Under the pieces are notes generated by a model. It was not told the DNA's origin, made no database searches, and saw nothing but the letters and a program-made list of their open reading frames with translations. The translations under genes and the position numbers were made by a program. From Halichoerus grypus (taxonomy: Eukaryota; Chordata; Mammalia; Carnivora; Phocidae): DNA of 64,000 bases. Positions 10,180-22,143 of this stretch are shown piece by piece (the stretch's first letter is position 1; every line of letters begins with the position of its first letter). Location: assembly GCF_964656455.1 (NCBI RefSeq), contig NC_135718.1:125155093-125219092 (forward strand), read 5' to 3'.

Positions 10180-10671
10180 GTTTAAAGCACATTTGGTCCC
10201 TGACTTATGATCGTTCAACTTACCATTTTTCAACTTTAGGATGGTGTGGACGTGATACTCATTCAATAGAAACCATACTTTGCATTTTGAATGTGGATCT
10301 TTTCCCGGGCTGGCCACATGCGCCATGATGCTCTCTCGCGGTGCTGGGCAGGGGCAGCCGGCTGCAGCTTCTGGTCAGCCACGTGATCACGAAGGTGTGC
10401 CCCAATACGACCATGCTGTTTTTCCCTCTCAGCACAGTAGTCAATAAATTACATGAGATATTCAATGCTTTATGATAAAGTTGGCTTTACATTAGATGGT
10501 TTTGCCCAACTGTAGCCTAATGTAAGTGTTCTGAACATATTTAAGGTGCCCTAGGCTAAGCTACGCTGTTTAGTAAGTAGCTGTATTAAATGCATTCTGA
10601 CTTATGATATTTTCAACCTACAATATGTGTATTGGGACTTAGCCCCATCGTAAGCCAAGGAAAACTTGTAT
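10180..10671. mobile_element. Non-autonomous Tigger/mariner-like DNA transposon
   Basis: Imperfect terminal inverted repeats are visible: 'tccctgacttatgat' at 10197-10211 and its counterpart 'atcgtaagccaagga' at 10647-10661. The interior has 'ataaattacatgagatattc' and 'ttttgcccaactgtagccta', which I recall from a common mammalian Tigger-class element; I am not certain of the family name. No transposase frame is left. Confidence 0.7.
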
Positions 10672-11994
10672 TTAAAGTAAAGCTTAAAGAAAAACATGAC
10701 ATTTAAAATGTTGAATGGACAGATGCCAGAAAGTAAATAAAGGAAGAAAATAAAGGCATCAAGAAGCAAAATGCAAAAGAAGGTAAACAACTAATTAGGA
10801 ACATGAGGAAATTTTAAGAGAGGAAAAAAGAGTTTAAAAAAAATCTATATTTTAAAATAATTTAAGTAATAGGGGAACATGATAGTTACAGAAAGTAAAC
10901 AATGGGATCCAATATACAAAAAAAATGTGGTTAATAAAAAGAGAAATGGAAGGGAATGAATACTGAAGCACAGTTTTGTGAAATACTGGGAGATGAATTT
11001 CTGGATGTCTAGGGTACACAGTATGTGGCAAATAGTGAGGGTGGACGCCAACCACACCTCCCTTCCCTTCGCACATGCTACTACTCACATCAAGAAGTGG
11101 AGGGGATTTCCCATCCACAGGAATCAAAGCTTACTATGTACTTGGCTTCTACCAATAACCTGTGGTAGAACTGATGTTCTGGAACTTTCAAGCCCAGGCC
11201 TCAAGAGACCTAACAGCTTTCACTTCAGTTCAAAGAATACCACCTCAGGGAAGAGTAAGGATTCCCCTAATGCTCAACAGCTACAGTGAATTGTGCATAT
11301 TTCTATTTTAGTATTCATTACATTGCAGTGATCCCTTGCCTAGATCTGAATAATCATTTTAAGATTTTTTTGTCAAATGAGTAAGTGGATTGATTAAGGA
11401 AATAATTGCGTAGAAGTAGTTGTGACCAGCATGGAGACAATAACACCTACTAAAGATAGATTATGAAGAATGAATAAACTATATTTAAAGGATAAAATGT
11501 AGCCTGAAGAGTAAGACAACTCTGGAGGTCTTTTTTGCTACAGTTAACTAGATCTTGGATAAGCATGCATAGGCTTAAAGATATTATTGGACTCAGAAGG
11601 AAGTAATAGAGGTCAGTTAAAATAAGGAGCTCAGTCAAAGATTGAGCTTACCCAAATATGAGCTTACATATATAAAAAATATAACCAAACAGTAAAACTT
11701 CAATAACTTGCTAAACTGTCTTTTGCTTCCACTTTGGACCTAGGCATTTCAATTATTCCCATTTATCTCTCAACCCTTAAATAATTAACTGATTTCCTCT
11801 AGGAAAAGTTATAGATATAGATTTATGCATGTTATATCTGTATATCTCTATCTATTTATAATTATGTATATAATCACCAGGTTATATGTTTTCAGGGCAT
11901 AAACAAGTCCAATCATTATTTCTTGGTTCAGACATTCACCAGGTTACTGGCCATTCCCTCGCCAGAATAATTAAACCGCTCATTTTGATAATAC
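10672..11994. other. Unassigned AT-rich sequence
   Basis: Purine-rich from 10680 to 10960, otherwise AT-rich. Frames of 91 codons (10852-11127 -) and 103 codons (10978-11289 +) overlap antisense and show no domain. Nothing assignable. Confidence 0.4.
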
Positions 11995-12105
11995 CAATTC
12001 ATTCATTCATTTATTTAGTAAATAATTACTGAGCACCTACTATATGCTAGATCCAGTGTAAAAAGCTGGAGATATGAAGATAAAGTATATAAACATGATC
12101 TCTTG
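11995..12105 (-). mobile_element. L2 LINE 3' end
   Basis: 'attcattcattt' followed by 'tactgagcacctactatatg' and 'ccagtgtaaaaagctggaga' is the reverse complement of an L2 3' terminus. Confidence 0.65.
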
Positions 12106-12106
12106 T

Positions 12107-12530
12107 ACTTGTCAGGGAAAAGGCTAAACTTCTGTAACAAAGAGACATCCAAGTATAGAGAAATGAATTAGAAAATGCTTATTTCTATTCATAGACTGGT
12201 AGGATCACTCTCAACACTTAACAGACTCTGTAAGAAGTCTGCCCCAATTTTTGCCCTATTTCAGTTAATGCAAACGGAGAGTTCATGAGGAGAGACCATA
12301 TGGACAATCATATATGTGGAAAAGACCTGAGAGGATCATACATACATCTACTCACTTGCCTTTGATGAGAATATAGCCACATGGTCTCACCTAGCTGCAA
12401 GAGGGCTGGAAAATGTAATCTTTAACTTACTGGCTCTGAGGTCAGCTGAAAGTCTATTGTATGCGAGTGGAGAAGAATGGAGATTGGGTAGTCAGTAGTA
12501 GTCGACTATCCCTCTGTCAGTCATCTTATA
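12107..12530 (-). mobile_element. Old MaLR/ERVL-like LTR
   Basis: It shares the blocks 'agccacatggtctcacctag', 'ctgcaagagggctggaaaat' and 'gaatggagattgggtagtca' with the repeat at 2870-3105 and 3759-3840, on the same strand. The left part resembles the beginning of that LTR family ('ctgtaacaaagagacat'). Subfamily not determined. Confidence 0.45.
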
Positions 12531-12924
12531 AACTCCATGGTAGCTACAATAGTAAGTGATGAATAGTGGTCTATGCCTTTAGCACAGACTTTGGGGACCA
12601 TGGAGGTTTACCTTAATGAAACTCATTTAAACTGGGACTCAGGATTTTCAAGAATTATCAGATAAAAAGGCAAAAAGAAGAGTATGCAAAGGTCAGGATA
12701 TGAGGGCAAGTATGGCTATTCATGGAAAGTTTCACTGAATCCTAGAAGGCTCTCTGGTGCCTAAGAGTCCCTGGCACATACCAGAGAACGCATACATATA
12801 TATGGAGTGAATAAGCGAATAATCCGTTGAGTTCAAATACCAACACCTCTATAGTATTCCCATCAGGTGAGTTTCCAGTCTCTGAATACATTCAGTGATA
12901 GAGAACTGCTATTAAACCTACTGT

Positions 12925-13275
12925 CTATTTATTTACTCAGCCAATCAGTCAGTAGGTCAGCCAGTCGTTCAATGAACTAACATTTGTTGTAAATCCTGTT
13001 GTAGATCTCGGGGCATAAAACAATGAACCAAAAGAGAGCCTCCATTCAAATTACAGTCGGGGAAGGGGAGGCATACAAATTGGTCATTGCAAACACAAAG
13101 TTGATACTGTAACAAAAATAGCAAATGATGTTATGAGAACTTGTCCTAGGATTCAATCTAGCAAAGGAAGCCCAAGAAAGCTTTCCTGAAGATAGAATTA
13201 AATGGCACTCTGAAGAATACAGAAGAACTCGCTACTTAAAGTGGGAAGGAAAACAGCATGTGAGGAGGCCCTCTG
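12925..13275 (-). mobile_element. L2 LINE fragment
   Basis: Decayed 'tgaactaacatttgttgtaa', 'aagaaagctttcctgaagat' and 'gaaaacagcatgtgaggagg' follow the order of an L2 3' region read on the minus strand. Confidence 0.55.
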
Positions 13276-13594
13276 TAGAGTGGAACCCTGGTGTTATATA
13301 AGAGAAAAAAAAAGAAGTCCAGTTTGGCTGGATTGGGGCTGAAAAAGTTGGTAAAGAATAAATCAAATCTGGATTATAACACATTAGCGAGTTTGTTAGA
13401 GACTGTTAGATCTCGCCAAATTTCCCTGTGTTCTTCTTCCACATACATATGAATGAAGGCTGTATGAGTAATTCTTACCAGTAGACTGTGAGCAGCGCAC
13501 TTCTGGCCAACTTACCTAAAAAAGGGTATGCCTACTCCACACTCCTTCTTTCAACCAGGCATCTGGAACTAAAGGACTCCGACTCTGGAGTACT

Positions 13595-13766
13595 CTCTGG
13601 GTCTCAGTTGCCTCATTTGTAAAATATTAATAATAAAAATCCTTAGTGTTATGCTTGATGTAAGGACTACATAAGTATATATATATATATATATATGTGT
13701 CTATATATAAAGCCCCAGCACAGTATCGGACACATCATAAGCTCTCAATAAATGTTAGCTATTAAT
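13595..13766 (+). mobile_element. MIR SINE with an internal (TA)n
   Basis: The MIR core is clear: 'tcagttgcctcatttgtaaa' then 'cagcacagtatcggacacat' and 'ctctcaataaatgttagcta'. An alternating TA tract (about 13675-13696) has grown between the core and the 3' part. Confidence 0.75.
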
Positions 13767-13769
13767 CTT

Positions 13770-14300
13770 GTTTTCTTTGTTAAATATTGATGAAGAAGTA
13801 AAATGATAATGACACAACTAAAACAAACAGTAAAACAAAAAACAAAACAAAACTTGCCCTTGTGGCTAAAGATATTACTCATTTCCTGGTCCAATCAAGA
13901 CTTTTCTTTCTTTGACGTGCCAGAACCCAATGTTTCCTGGATAGATATTAATCTAGATCGGAACGCCAGTTCCTTATTTTAGGTGCCTCATGGTTATTTG
14001 TAAAAAAAAAATTGCCCATTCAGTTTATTTATTCTTTGTTTTTAACTGAGTTACTTTCTTCCAGTAAATCTTTGAAAGGCTGCCATTGGTTAATTATCAA
14101 CACTGGAATGGCCTTTCTATTTGTGTGGCCCTCCTCTCTGCTTTGTGTCTTTTCTCCCCTCACATCCCAGTGGCCTGCACTTTAGCTGAAATGAGTTTTT
14201 TCCTGTTCTGACTTTTTCAGAAAGAACAGATGACCACTAGCATTAGAGACACGAAAATGAGATGACACTAAATTTGTAACACAATTAAGCAGCCCTTTCT
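13770..14300. other. Unassigned, possibly single-copy sequence
   Basis: No repeat recognised. The interval 14040-14130 holds TAAT-type words and a 'gccattggttaattatcaac' block, and has the look of ordinary single-copy DNA. Confidence 0.3.
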
Positions 14301-15445
14301 ACCAATGTAGCTTAACATAGTTGTTTCATGTTTGTAATTTGGAATAAAGTGCAATAGGAATCCTGAGTGGGAAGTATATTTGGGGGTGGGGGAGGGATGG
14401 CATGAGGGAAGGAGTGGGGCACACTTGAGGAAAGAAGCGACATTTGAAATATGATTAGAATTTTCTCAGGAAAAGAGAAAAGCACATTCTAGACAAAAGG
14501 TCACTAGGACGCCCCTACCCCTCTCAGTAGCTGTGGCCTCTCTCTGGTTGCCTGGGTAATGTATTGAAGGCACACACCAGTCTGGCTCACACTGTCTAAG
14601 GAAACTTTATTGACCTCATGATATACACTGGCAACACGAAATTAAGCGGTGTAACATCTCAAGCTCATCACAAAGGAAACCACTTTTACAAAAGTTTATA
14701 GAGGTTAAGGGCCCCTCCACATTGCCACAGCTGTCACAATTCCCTCCCAGCTCAGCAGCCCCCTAGGGTAACCATAGCAACCTTTCTCCCCCAGGCAGCC
14801 GTGTGACCAATCTCTGCAGAGGAGGACAAGATACACCTCCAATCCACCTGAGCTCCCCCTCCTGGGAGAGTCCATCTAGCAATGTCATGGGAGCCGAATA
14901 ATAAAATAGAAGTCTGCTTGGGGTCTTTATGGAGTTCTCGCTTTGTCTTAGTTAGTTGTGATCTCTATTATACTTTATAGCACATCTGAAAGTCCTATCA
15001 TCCCCTGTACAGGAAAGGGCTTAAAATCAAGTGATATTCAAATATACATAAAATGTATTCCAATATAAATATCCAATACATAAGGGGAGTGGACTGACTT
15101 TGGACATTTAGCTTACAAGGAAAAGTCACAGAGAAAACATCTCAAACATATCTTGCAAGTCTGGCTTGCAGACTCTCTGCTTGCTTTCCTCTCTTGCCCA
15201 GTTTTTTTTCAAAGGTGCTGTGCAAAGCCCTCTGATTTTCGTGAAGCCCCCACTCAAGGTTGCTGGGGGCTGGTGGGAGGGCTCAGAGGATGCCATGCTG
15301 GTGAGAAACAGGCAAGCCAGTAACTATGAAAGCGAGTAAGTCTGCGAAGACAGATGAAAATTAACTGGAGAAAACACTCTGCATGCCATGTAAAGGAATT
15401 ATTTTAGGTTACTTAGCTCCCTGCTCACCACTAAGCAGAATGTTT
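14301..15445. other. Unassigned, with a possible decayed LTR at 14510-15000
   Basis: A polyadenylation-like 'aataataaaatag' near 14898 precedes 'tctgcttggggtctttatgg' and 'ttctcgctttgtcttagtta', an arrangement like the R-U5 part of some ERV LTRs. I could not place it in a family. The GC-richer stretch 14710-14890 has no usable frame. Confidence 0.25.
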
Positions 15446-15655
15446 CCTTTTCTTTTTTTTTTCTAAGTTTTCATTTATTTATTTGAGAGACAGCGAGTGA
15501 GAGAGAGCACAAGTGGGGTGGGGGGGCAAGAGGGAGAGGGAGAAGCAGACTCCCCGTGGAGCAGGGAGCCCAGCCAGGGGCTCAATCCCAGGCCCCTGGG
15601 ATCACAACCTGAGCCAAAAGCAGATGCTTAACTGACTGAGCCACCCAGGGGCCCA
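15446..15655 (-). mobile_element. CAN-SINE (SINEC)
   Basis: Complete element: T-rich tail, 'catttatttatttgagagac', purine block, 'gagaagcagactccccgtgg' and head ending 'ctgagccacccaggggccc'. Flanking target copies near 15434-15445 and 15656-15667 differ slightly (agcagaatgttt against agtggaatgttt). Confidence 0.92.
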
Positions 15656-16640
15656 TAGTGGAATGTTTTCTGAAGAAGAAAATATAATGCTCTATGGATC
15701 ATGGTTTCCAGCTATCAAATTAGATTGACACTGGAACTCTCAATCTCCTTGATGAATAGGACTGATTTGCACTTATCTTGTGCCTTTGGATAAAAATTTT
15801 TTTTCAGTTAAGCCCTTCTTTTATCACCTTTCAAATCATCTACCATCCTAGCTACCAGGTTATGATAAAAAACAAGATGAGATAATACAAGAAAAAAAAA
15901 ATCTCTGAGCACTTCTAGGAGACTTAAACATAAATAATACTATGAAAAAGCATATCTCAAGTAAATTCTGTCTCTATTCAAGAAAGCAGTATGCATTATT
16001 TATTTTACAATAATCGATTTTAGGATAAGACTAAAGACTAGATGTATTTTATTCAGTCTCAACAAACTATAACAGATCTTTAGCTAAACAAGCTGTCTTC
16101 CTCAAGAGTACAAAAACGAATCTGTTAATCCAAATATTACTGACCTTACTTTATTTTCCTAACTTTGTACGTTCGTTTTTGAAAGTGTTGTGAATTTATT
16201 TCTCAGAATTATGCAATATGGCTCATAAGCTGATGAGCATATCGATATGTCTTACTGTGTTATTTATGTCACTAATTGGCAAAATACATGTTATATTGGG
16301 CAATCCTGTCCTCTTCCAGGGTTTCAGAAAGCACTTTATGTACTTCTGATTCCCAAATTGCTGTCTTCAAGAGCGGCCAATTTCTCATCAGTTCTGTTTC
16401 CCGGAGTCCCAGCTAGAATATCTATTTCCCCACTTTCCTTGCAGTAAAATGTGAGCAAGTGCTTGCATTCTCCCAACTGAACAGGAATGCAGGTGACATG
16501 CACATCTTTCAGGCTGGCCAATCACGCTCTTCCACGTCCTTCCTCTTCTGCAGCCCGAGGCTGACGAACCAGTGCTGACATTGCTGAGGCCACCAGTCAG
16601 AGAAACTTTCAGCGACCTATTGATCAAGAAGACTTGTTGG
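15656..16640. other. Unassigned AT-rich sequence
   Basis: No gene or repeat recognised. Frames at 16247-16447 (+) and 16388-16627 (-) overlap in a mildly GC-rich patch with no domain. Confidence 0.35.
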
Positions 16641-16650
16641 GACTTTACAT

Positions 16651-16684
16651 GAGAGAGAGAGGGAGAGAGAGAGAGAGAGAGAAA
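16651..16684. repeat. (GA)n microsatellite
   Basis: A 34-base GA tract with one GG interruption and no SINE sequence around it. Confidence 0.9.
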
Positions 16685-16892
16685 AGCCTGCAGGGTAAGG
16701 CACTGAAATCTAAGAGTTTATCTATTAAAATAGTATGTTACTACCTTAACCAATAGTCCATCCCAACCCCTGTCTTGAGCTCCAGACACATATTTCTAAA
16801 TATCTACTTGGCTACCCTTTACTTAAGTCAAGTACAACATATCTAAAACTGAAACAATTATCTCAGGTCTCCAAACATACCTTTCTCATTTT

Positions 16893-17091
16893 TTAAAAGA
16901 TTTTATTTATTTATTTGAGAGAGAGAGTGTGAGTGTGTGCTCGCACATGAGCAGGGAGAGGGGCAGAGGGAGAGGGAGAAGCAGACTCCCTGCTGAGTGG
17001 GGAGCCCCATGCAGGGCTCGATTCCAGGACCTTGAGATCAGGACCTGAGCCAAAGTCAGAAGCTTAACCGACTAAGCCGCCCAGGCGTCCC
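16893..17091 (-). mobile_element. CAN-SINE (SINEC)
   Basis: Complete copy with a 15-base perfect target duplication (tacctttctcatttt at 16878-16892 and 17092-17106). The head reads 'aagccgcccaggcgtccc' on the + strand, with a few CpG-type changes. Confidence 0.95.
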
Positions 17092-17160
17092 TACCTTTCT
17101 CATTTTCAATGGCTCTCCACTCTACTTACCAACCTAGGGATTTGGCCTCACCCTCTATAC

Positions 17161-17335
17161 CAGTGCTTCTACAACTGTGGCATGCATACCAATCAGCTGG
17201 CAGACTTGTTCTACCACCAGTCTGGGGCTCTCCCCACCCATCCCCAGCCCTAGGGATTCCGATTCAGAGAGTCTGGGGTGGGGATTGAGACAAGTGATGC
17301 CCATGCCAGTGCTCTACAGACCACGCCTCACGTAG
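17161..17335 (+). mobile_element. MER5A-like hAT-Charlie element
   Basis: It starts at 'cagtgcttct', continues with 'aatcagctgg', 'gattcagagagtctggggtg' and 'caagtgatgcccatgccagt', and ends near 'accacgcctcacg'. This is the length and order of MER5A, a non-autonomous DNA transposon. Confidence 0.75.
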
Positions 17336-17893
17336 GCCTGTATGCATCACACCTCCCCACAAACCATCTCACCTTCCAATTTGCCGAGTGCTAAGTAGTG
17401 TACCTCGGATTTATCTCTAAAATCTGTCGTCTTCCCATTTTCACTTGGCCTCTTTTCAGCTTCCGTTCTCTCTCACATTAACTGTTGCATTGACTTCACA
17501 AGTGGTCTGTCTTCCTCAAACCCATTCTTCACACAGCTGTCAGAATTGGCTTTAAAACTAACCAACTGACCACAAACCGAAACATTGTATATCTGTGTCT
17601 TTTCCACTTCAAAATATTTAATATAATGATTTTTCAACTTCTCCCTGCTTTTATTTTTTTATTTTTCTTACACAGCAGAACCTGTTCTTCAGTAACATTT
17701 TGTGGGTGAATAAGGTTCATCTCTGGCTGAAATCTGAAGGGGGGCTGGGATCCGGGAACTTACTTCCTTTCTCGTCTCACCCATTTGGGAGTCTCTGGTG
17801 AGTCTCTTGTTAACTCCTATGGCCTCTCAAAGCAGAGTTTGAAAATGATTTATTCAGATGGAGTCCCAATGTTTGTTTAAAAAAGTTAAAATA

Positions 17894-18100
17894 GGGGCAC
17901 CTGGGTGGCTCAGTCCATTAAATGTCTGCCTTCAGCTCAGGTCATGATCCTGGAGTTCTAGGATCGAGCCCCAGTCGGGCTCCCTGCTCACCTGAGAGTC
18001 TGCTTCTGCCTCCCCTCCTCTGCTGCCCCCCCCCCCCCGCTCCTGCTCTCTCGCTCACTCTCTCTCTCAAATAAATAAATATAATCTTAAAAAAAATAAA
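17894..18100 (+). mobile_element. CAN-SINE (SINEC)
   Basis: Head 'ggggcacctgggtggctcag', body, a C14 tract within the pyrimidine-rich middle, and tail 'caaataaataaatataatct'. Imperfect target copies flank it (aaaaagttaaaata against aaaaaattaaaaca). Confidence 0.93.
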
Positions 18101-18110
18101 AATTAAAAAA

Positions 18111-19400
18111 TTAAAACATGAGGGCACGGCATTGATGACTACACATAATCCAGCTCCAACTTAGGTGTTCGCTTTCATGTTCTTTCTCTTTCCTTCTATG
18201 GATATGAGTTCCACACAGGAGCCACACTGGATGCTCACAGTTGTCTACCTTGCCATTGGTTACACACTTTCCTATCTCTACTACACCCTTGTGCACACAG
18301 TGCCCAGTCTAGCACAATTATCGCATCACCTGTAAAACTCTTCAGGTTCTCATCCCACTATCTTCCCACCACTCCAAGACAGAAATCATTATTTTCTCTT
18401 CATTTCCATTTGCATCCCAGTTGCAATAGTTGGTTTGTTTTCTGACTGAACTCTAGAAAAGCAAAGCCCACATCCTTGTATACTTTTGTATATTCAACAT
18501 TTTGGAATGTAGATTCCAAATGGCATTCCATTCCAAATGGGCACATCTGCGTCTGCAATAGATATTTGCTGCACTCTAGAGCAGGGTATGATGGTTAGCA
18601 ATCATGATGATCCTCATAAATATTGTAGGATAATTTAGAGTCATTACAATAAATAAGTTCCTATTATAATAAAGAAATTAAGTACCATGTAATATTCATG
18701 TCTATAATTATTCTAAGCCTTTTATTTATAATAAATAAGGGGAAAGATAAATTAGTTGTTTTGGTCATTGAAGGGGAATTCTTTCTGACTGGAAATCTGT
18801 GTTTAAAGGGAATTATTTATTTTAACCATCACACGTGAAACATTATCACCACCATGGTCTCAATGGATATGACACTGGAGGAAGCAGGCCTATTCTGCAT
18901 ATTCCTGGGGTATGATAAATAGAGTTATTTTGCCAGAGAGTCACATGTAAATTTAATTCTCTTTCAATCTTATTGGACACCAGTGATTCCTCTGTGACCA
19001 GTTCTAGCAGCAAATGATTGATGAATTAAGAAATATCCTGTGCTGGAAGTAAATACTTTTTTCCCTTTAATTTGGAACAACATGCCCTCCTTCAGTGCAA
19101 GACTTTTTAGTGCATTGCCATTATATTTTAGCATGAAAAGGTAAATGTTAGACACTTGACAAGTTGTTTCCAAGAAAGCTTGAAGTTAATTCAAAACAGG
19201 AGTAGCCTCTTCCCCAGTAAATGTAAAATTGCCACAATCCTTAGTGTTCTCACTCCCACATGGATTATTAATTTCCAATAGCATGAGTGGGAATTACACA
19301 GAACCTAGGAAGGAATAGGATCCCCAAAGTTGGAGGACCCATTCTGTTCAGTGATTAAAATATATGGTGCTTTTGCGTTTTCCTGACTTACGAACGTAGA
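18111..19400. other. Unassigned sequence
   Basis: No gene or repeat family recognised. 18640-18740 is very AT-rich. Confidence 0.35.
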
Positions 19401-19408
19401 AACTGTTG

Positions 19409-19466
19409 TTTTTCTTTTTCTTTCTTTCTTTCCTTTCTTTTCCTTTCTTCCTTCCTTCCTTCCTTC

Positions 19467-19524
<58 letters not shown>
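19409..19524. repeat. (CTTT)n/(CCTT)n pyrimidine tract
   Basis: About 116 bases of almost pure pyrimidine: mixed CTTT and TTCC units, a CCTT block near 19450-19468, then a perfect CTTT run to 19524. The Lys/Arg/Glu-rich frames on the minus strand are artefacts of it. Confidence 0.95.
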
Positions 19525-19940
19525 ACACACTTCACATCCCATTAGATATATCAGTTTGAATACATGGCGCAACCTGCATTGTTTTCTTCAGGCTTCCAAA
19601 CATGTGGGACCATTTATGCTGTTCATAGCATAGCACTTTACACATGAATAGTGTTTACGGTGCTTAGTAAAGTTTTGTCTCTTTAAATTTTGAATTGGTT
19701 GCCGGTACCAAGCTGGTGCATTCTAAGCAATAACTTTCCATCAACTGATCCAACAGCATTCTTTTTCCCTTTTGAAAATCATGGCTGATTAGAAGTCTAA
19801 TGCAACAGCTGTTAGTGATCATGTGATTGATATGTTTTTAAAGACAGATGTGGAGTATTAAAAGCAGAGCCCTTCGGATTTCTCTGTAGCCCATGAATAT
19901 TTTTGAATGGTTGCTGCTTTCATTCTCCCTTCTCCACTCG
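19525..19940. other. Unassigned sequence
   Basis: Ordinary AT-rich sequence between two pyrimidine tracts, with no recognised repeat. Confidence 0.35.
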
Positions 19941-19941
19941 A

Positions 19942-20046
19942 TTTTTTCTCCTTTTTCTTTTCTTTCCTCTTTTCTTGCTTTTCTTTTCTTTTCTCTTCTT
20001 TTCTTCTCTTTTCTCCTCTTTTCTTGTCTTATCCTGCTCTTTCTTT
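19942..20046. repeat. Imperfect TTCTTTTC pyrimidine tract
   Basis: About 105 bases are nearly all T and C, with irregular 'ttttctt' and 'ctcttttc' units. It lies about 420 bases from the CTTT tract on the same strand. Confidence 0.85.
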
Positions 20047-21114
20047 GTATTGTCAAGCAGAAATAGTTTTAATAAAGTGAGTTATTTAGAAATATATGCA
20101 ATACCCTTCATCCTCCAAAATAAGTACTAGAATAAAATCCATCTTTGATGGTGAAGAGCTTTATAAATTCCTTTTTAAGAAAATGTGTGTAGGTTCTGAC
20201 TAAGAACAGATACAGTGGAATCCAGTTACCATGTACTGCTCCAGCTGGGAAGTTTCTAGATGACCTAAATTGCCCTAGAACAGAATATATGTTAATTAGA
20301 AACCATATGTCTAAATAACTCCGATTTTCCATGTTATGGTTTTCTTAACATGTTCTTCCACAAATTAACCCTCATATTAGAGAAATGTTTAAAAGACATA
20401 ACAAAGGCATTACATTGAACTCTTTTTGAATATTTAAAATCATTGTGCTTTAATGGCTTTCACACATTCAGACTTTTTTACTCGGATCCTGATCCTGTGG
20501 ATCCTATCTTGAAGTTCTGTCTGGATTTATGATAAGAGAGTGATTTCTAATATGATGTTCCTGATGGTATCTCAGGAATTGATTCAGCTGACAGCGTCTA
20601 CTAGAGGGAAGAAATTGTGCCATGGAAAAGAGAAACCATATTACCTATAGAGAATCACAGCATTTTAGAACTGCAGAGAACTTTGGAAATCACTTCAGGA
20701 AGAGTATTTAAAACACTTGATATTAAATGTAAAGGGTTAGGAGGGAAAGGTGATTAATCAACATAAGCCACAGGGCCTACAAGATTCTAGGACAGCACAT
20801 TTACCATGGTGGTTGGAACCTTATATTATTCCAGTTGGGGCGGTCCTATAGGATCCTGCCCGGTTCTACTGGTTACCCAGCAGGAATGGAAAAGCCTTTA
20901 GCTAAGTCCAAATGAAATCACCATGGAAGTTATAAGGCCTAGTCTCTTGATAAATACTGTGCATTTATGTAGTACCCTTCACCCTTAAATTATCTGGGGA
21001 ATGTCCCAATATCATTCCCACTTCATATACAGAGAGTGAAAGAGTAACTTATCAAAGCGAATGAATAACTTAAGATTGCTGTGAATAAAAATGTATTATT
21101 AAAAAGCAAGTTAT
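20047..21114. other. Unassigned, with weak ancient SINE-like fragments
   Basis: 'agaatcacagcattttagaa' at about 20651 and a MIR-like stretch read on the minus strand at about 20955-21075 look like decayed ancient SINEs, but are too diverged to name. The rest is unassigned. Confidence 0.25.
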
Positions 21115-21335
21115 GGGGGCACCTGGGTGGTGCAGTCAGTGAAACACCTGACTCTTGGTTTCGGCTCAGGTCATGTTCTCATGTGGGCTCCATGCTCAGC
21201 GTGGAGTCTGCTTGAGTTTCTCTCTCCCTCCCCCTCTGTTCCTCCCCACCACTGTCCCATGCACGCTTGCACGCTCTCTCTCTGTCTCTCAAATAAATAA
21301 ATAAATCTTTAAAAAATACAAAAATAAAAATAAAT
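21115..21335 (+). mobile_element. Older CAN-SINE subfamily copy
   Basis: The head 'gggggcacctgggtggtgca' is followed by 'ggtttcggctcaggtcatgt' and lacks the block between 'gatc' and the GGGATCG box seen in other copies. The tail is 'ctcaaataaataaataaatc'. The duplicated target 'gcaagttat' occurs at 21106-21114 and 21336-21344. The different body suggests an older subfamily than the other copies here. Confidence 0.88.
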
Positions 21336-21344
21336 GCAAGTTAT

Positions 21345-22125
21345 CAGTTTATCTCAGTTCTTAAAAAAAAAAAACAACTTCTCAAAAGAAAAGCAAAAAT
21401 GTACACATTCAGCTCAGGGGGAAAAAATTCAGTATGTCTTGCTTTTTCCTCATCAGTATTCATAAGCTGTGTGTAATTTACATGGATTTCACATCTCTAC
21501 TCATGTCATTACTATTATCCTCAGCATCAAAATTAGTTTTCATTCAGTCTGCATGAATTTAGAGTGCTTTTCAAAAATTTCCACAACCTTTTTGTGTCTA
21601 TTGGTTTTGTTTTGACATGTGCAATATTTGGTCTGCGACTAATAACTTATTGTTGCTCTCAAGATATAAGAAGCAGTAATCATCAATAAGACCATTTTCA
21701 CCAACAAATGTTGATTGAGTAGGCCGCTGTTCCAGGCATATTATCAAAGAATGTGCTCAGAGGGGCATCTAAGCCAAGTCTAAGCTCTGCAAGAAACCAT
21801 TCCCAACCTGATCAATGAGTATATTTTGAGCATTGGTTAATCTACATCAATTTCCTGGCACTTTTAGTGAGGTTGTGGCCTCTTAAAGCATGTTAGCTGG
21901 GAAATCAAATGCTTAAGAATATGATTTATATTTAAAGATTGTACTAAAAAGCACCAACATTTGATTTTTCAAGTGAATTTCATTTAATTTTGGTGAATTT
22001 AATTTAAATATAATCCTAAACTGCAACACTTTGACTAGCTAATACACTATCTTATTGTTCCTATTCAAAGGCTCCTTTGATTTCAATCAATGAAGAATCC
22101 AAAATACTTAATTAACCTCTGTACT
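21345..22125. other. Unassigned, with a weak L2-like fragment at 21700-21740
   Basis: 'caacaaatgttgattgagta' followed by 'ctgttccaggcat' is compatible with an L2 3' end read on the minus strand. Nothing else could be assigned. Confidence 0.3.
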
Positions 22126-22143
22126 GTAGCTGATAATGTTTTT

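Larger units (their letters stand above)
16780..17640 (+). mobile_element. L2 LINE, RT region, interrupted by MER5A and a SINE
   Basis: The blocks 'ccagacacatatttctaaat', 'catatctaaaactgaaacaa', 'tgcattgacttcacaagtgg' and 'ttcttcacacagctgtcaga' follow the L2 reverse-transcriptase coding strand ('...dYCN sLL..' region) in order. A CAN-SINE (16893-17091) and a MER5A (17161-17335) interrupt it. All frames are broken. Confidence 0.5.

Noticed and set aside
19305..19633. Lys/Arg/Glu-rich and Phe/Leu/Ser-rich frames
   Set aside because: They are translations of the CTTT tract.
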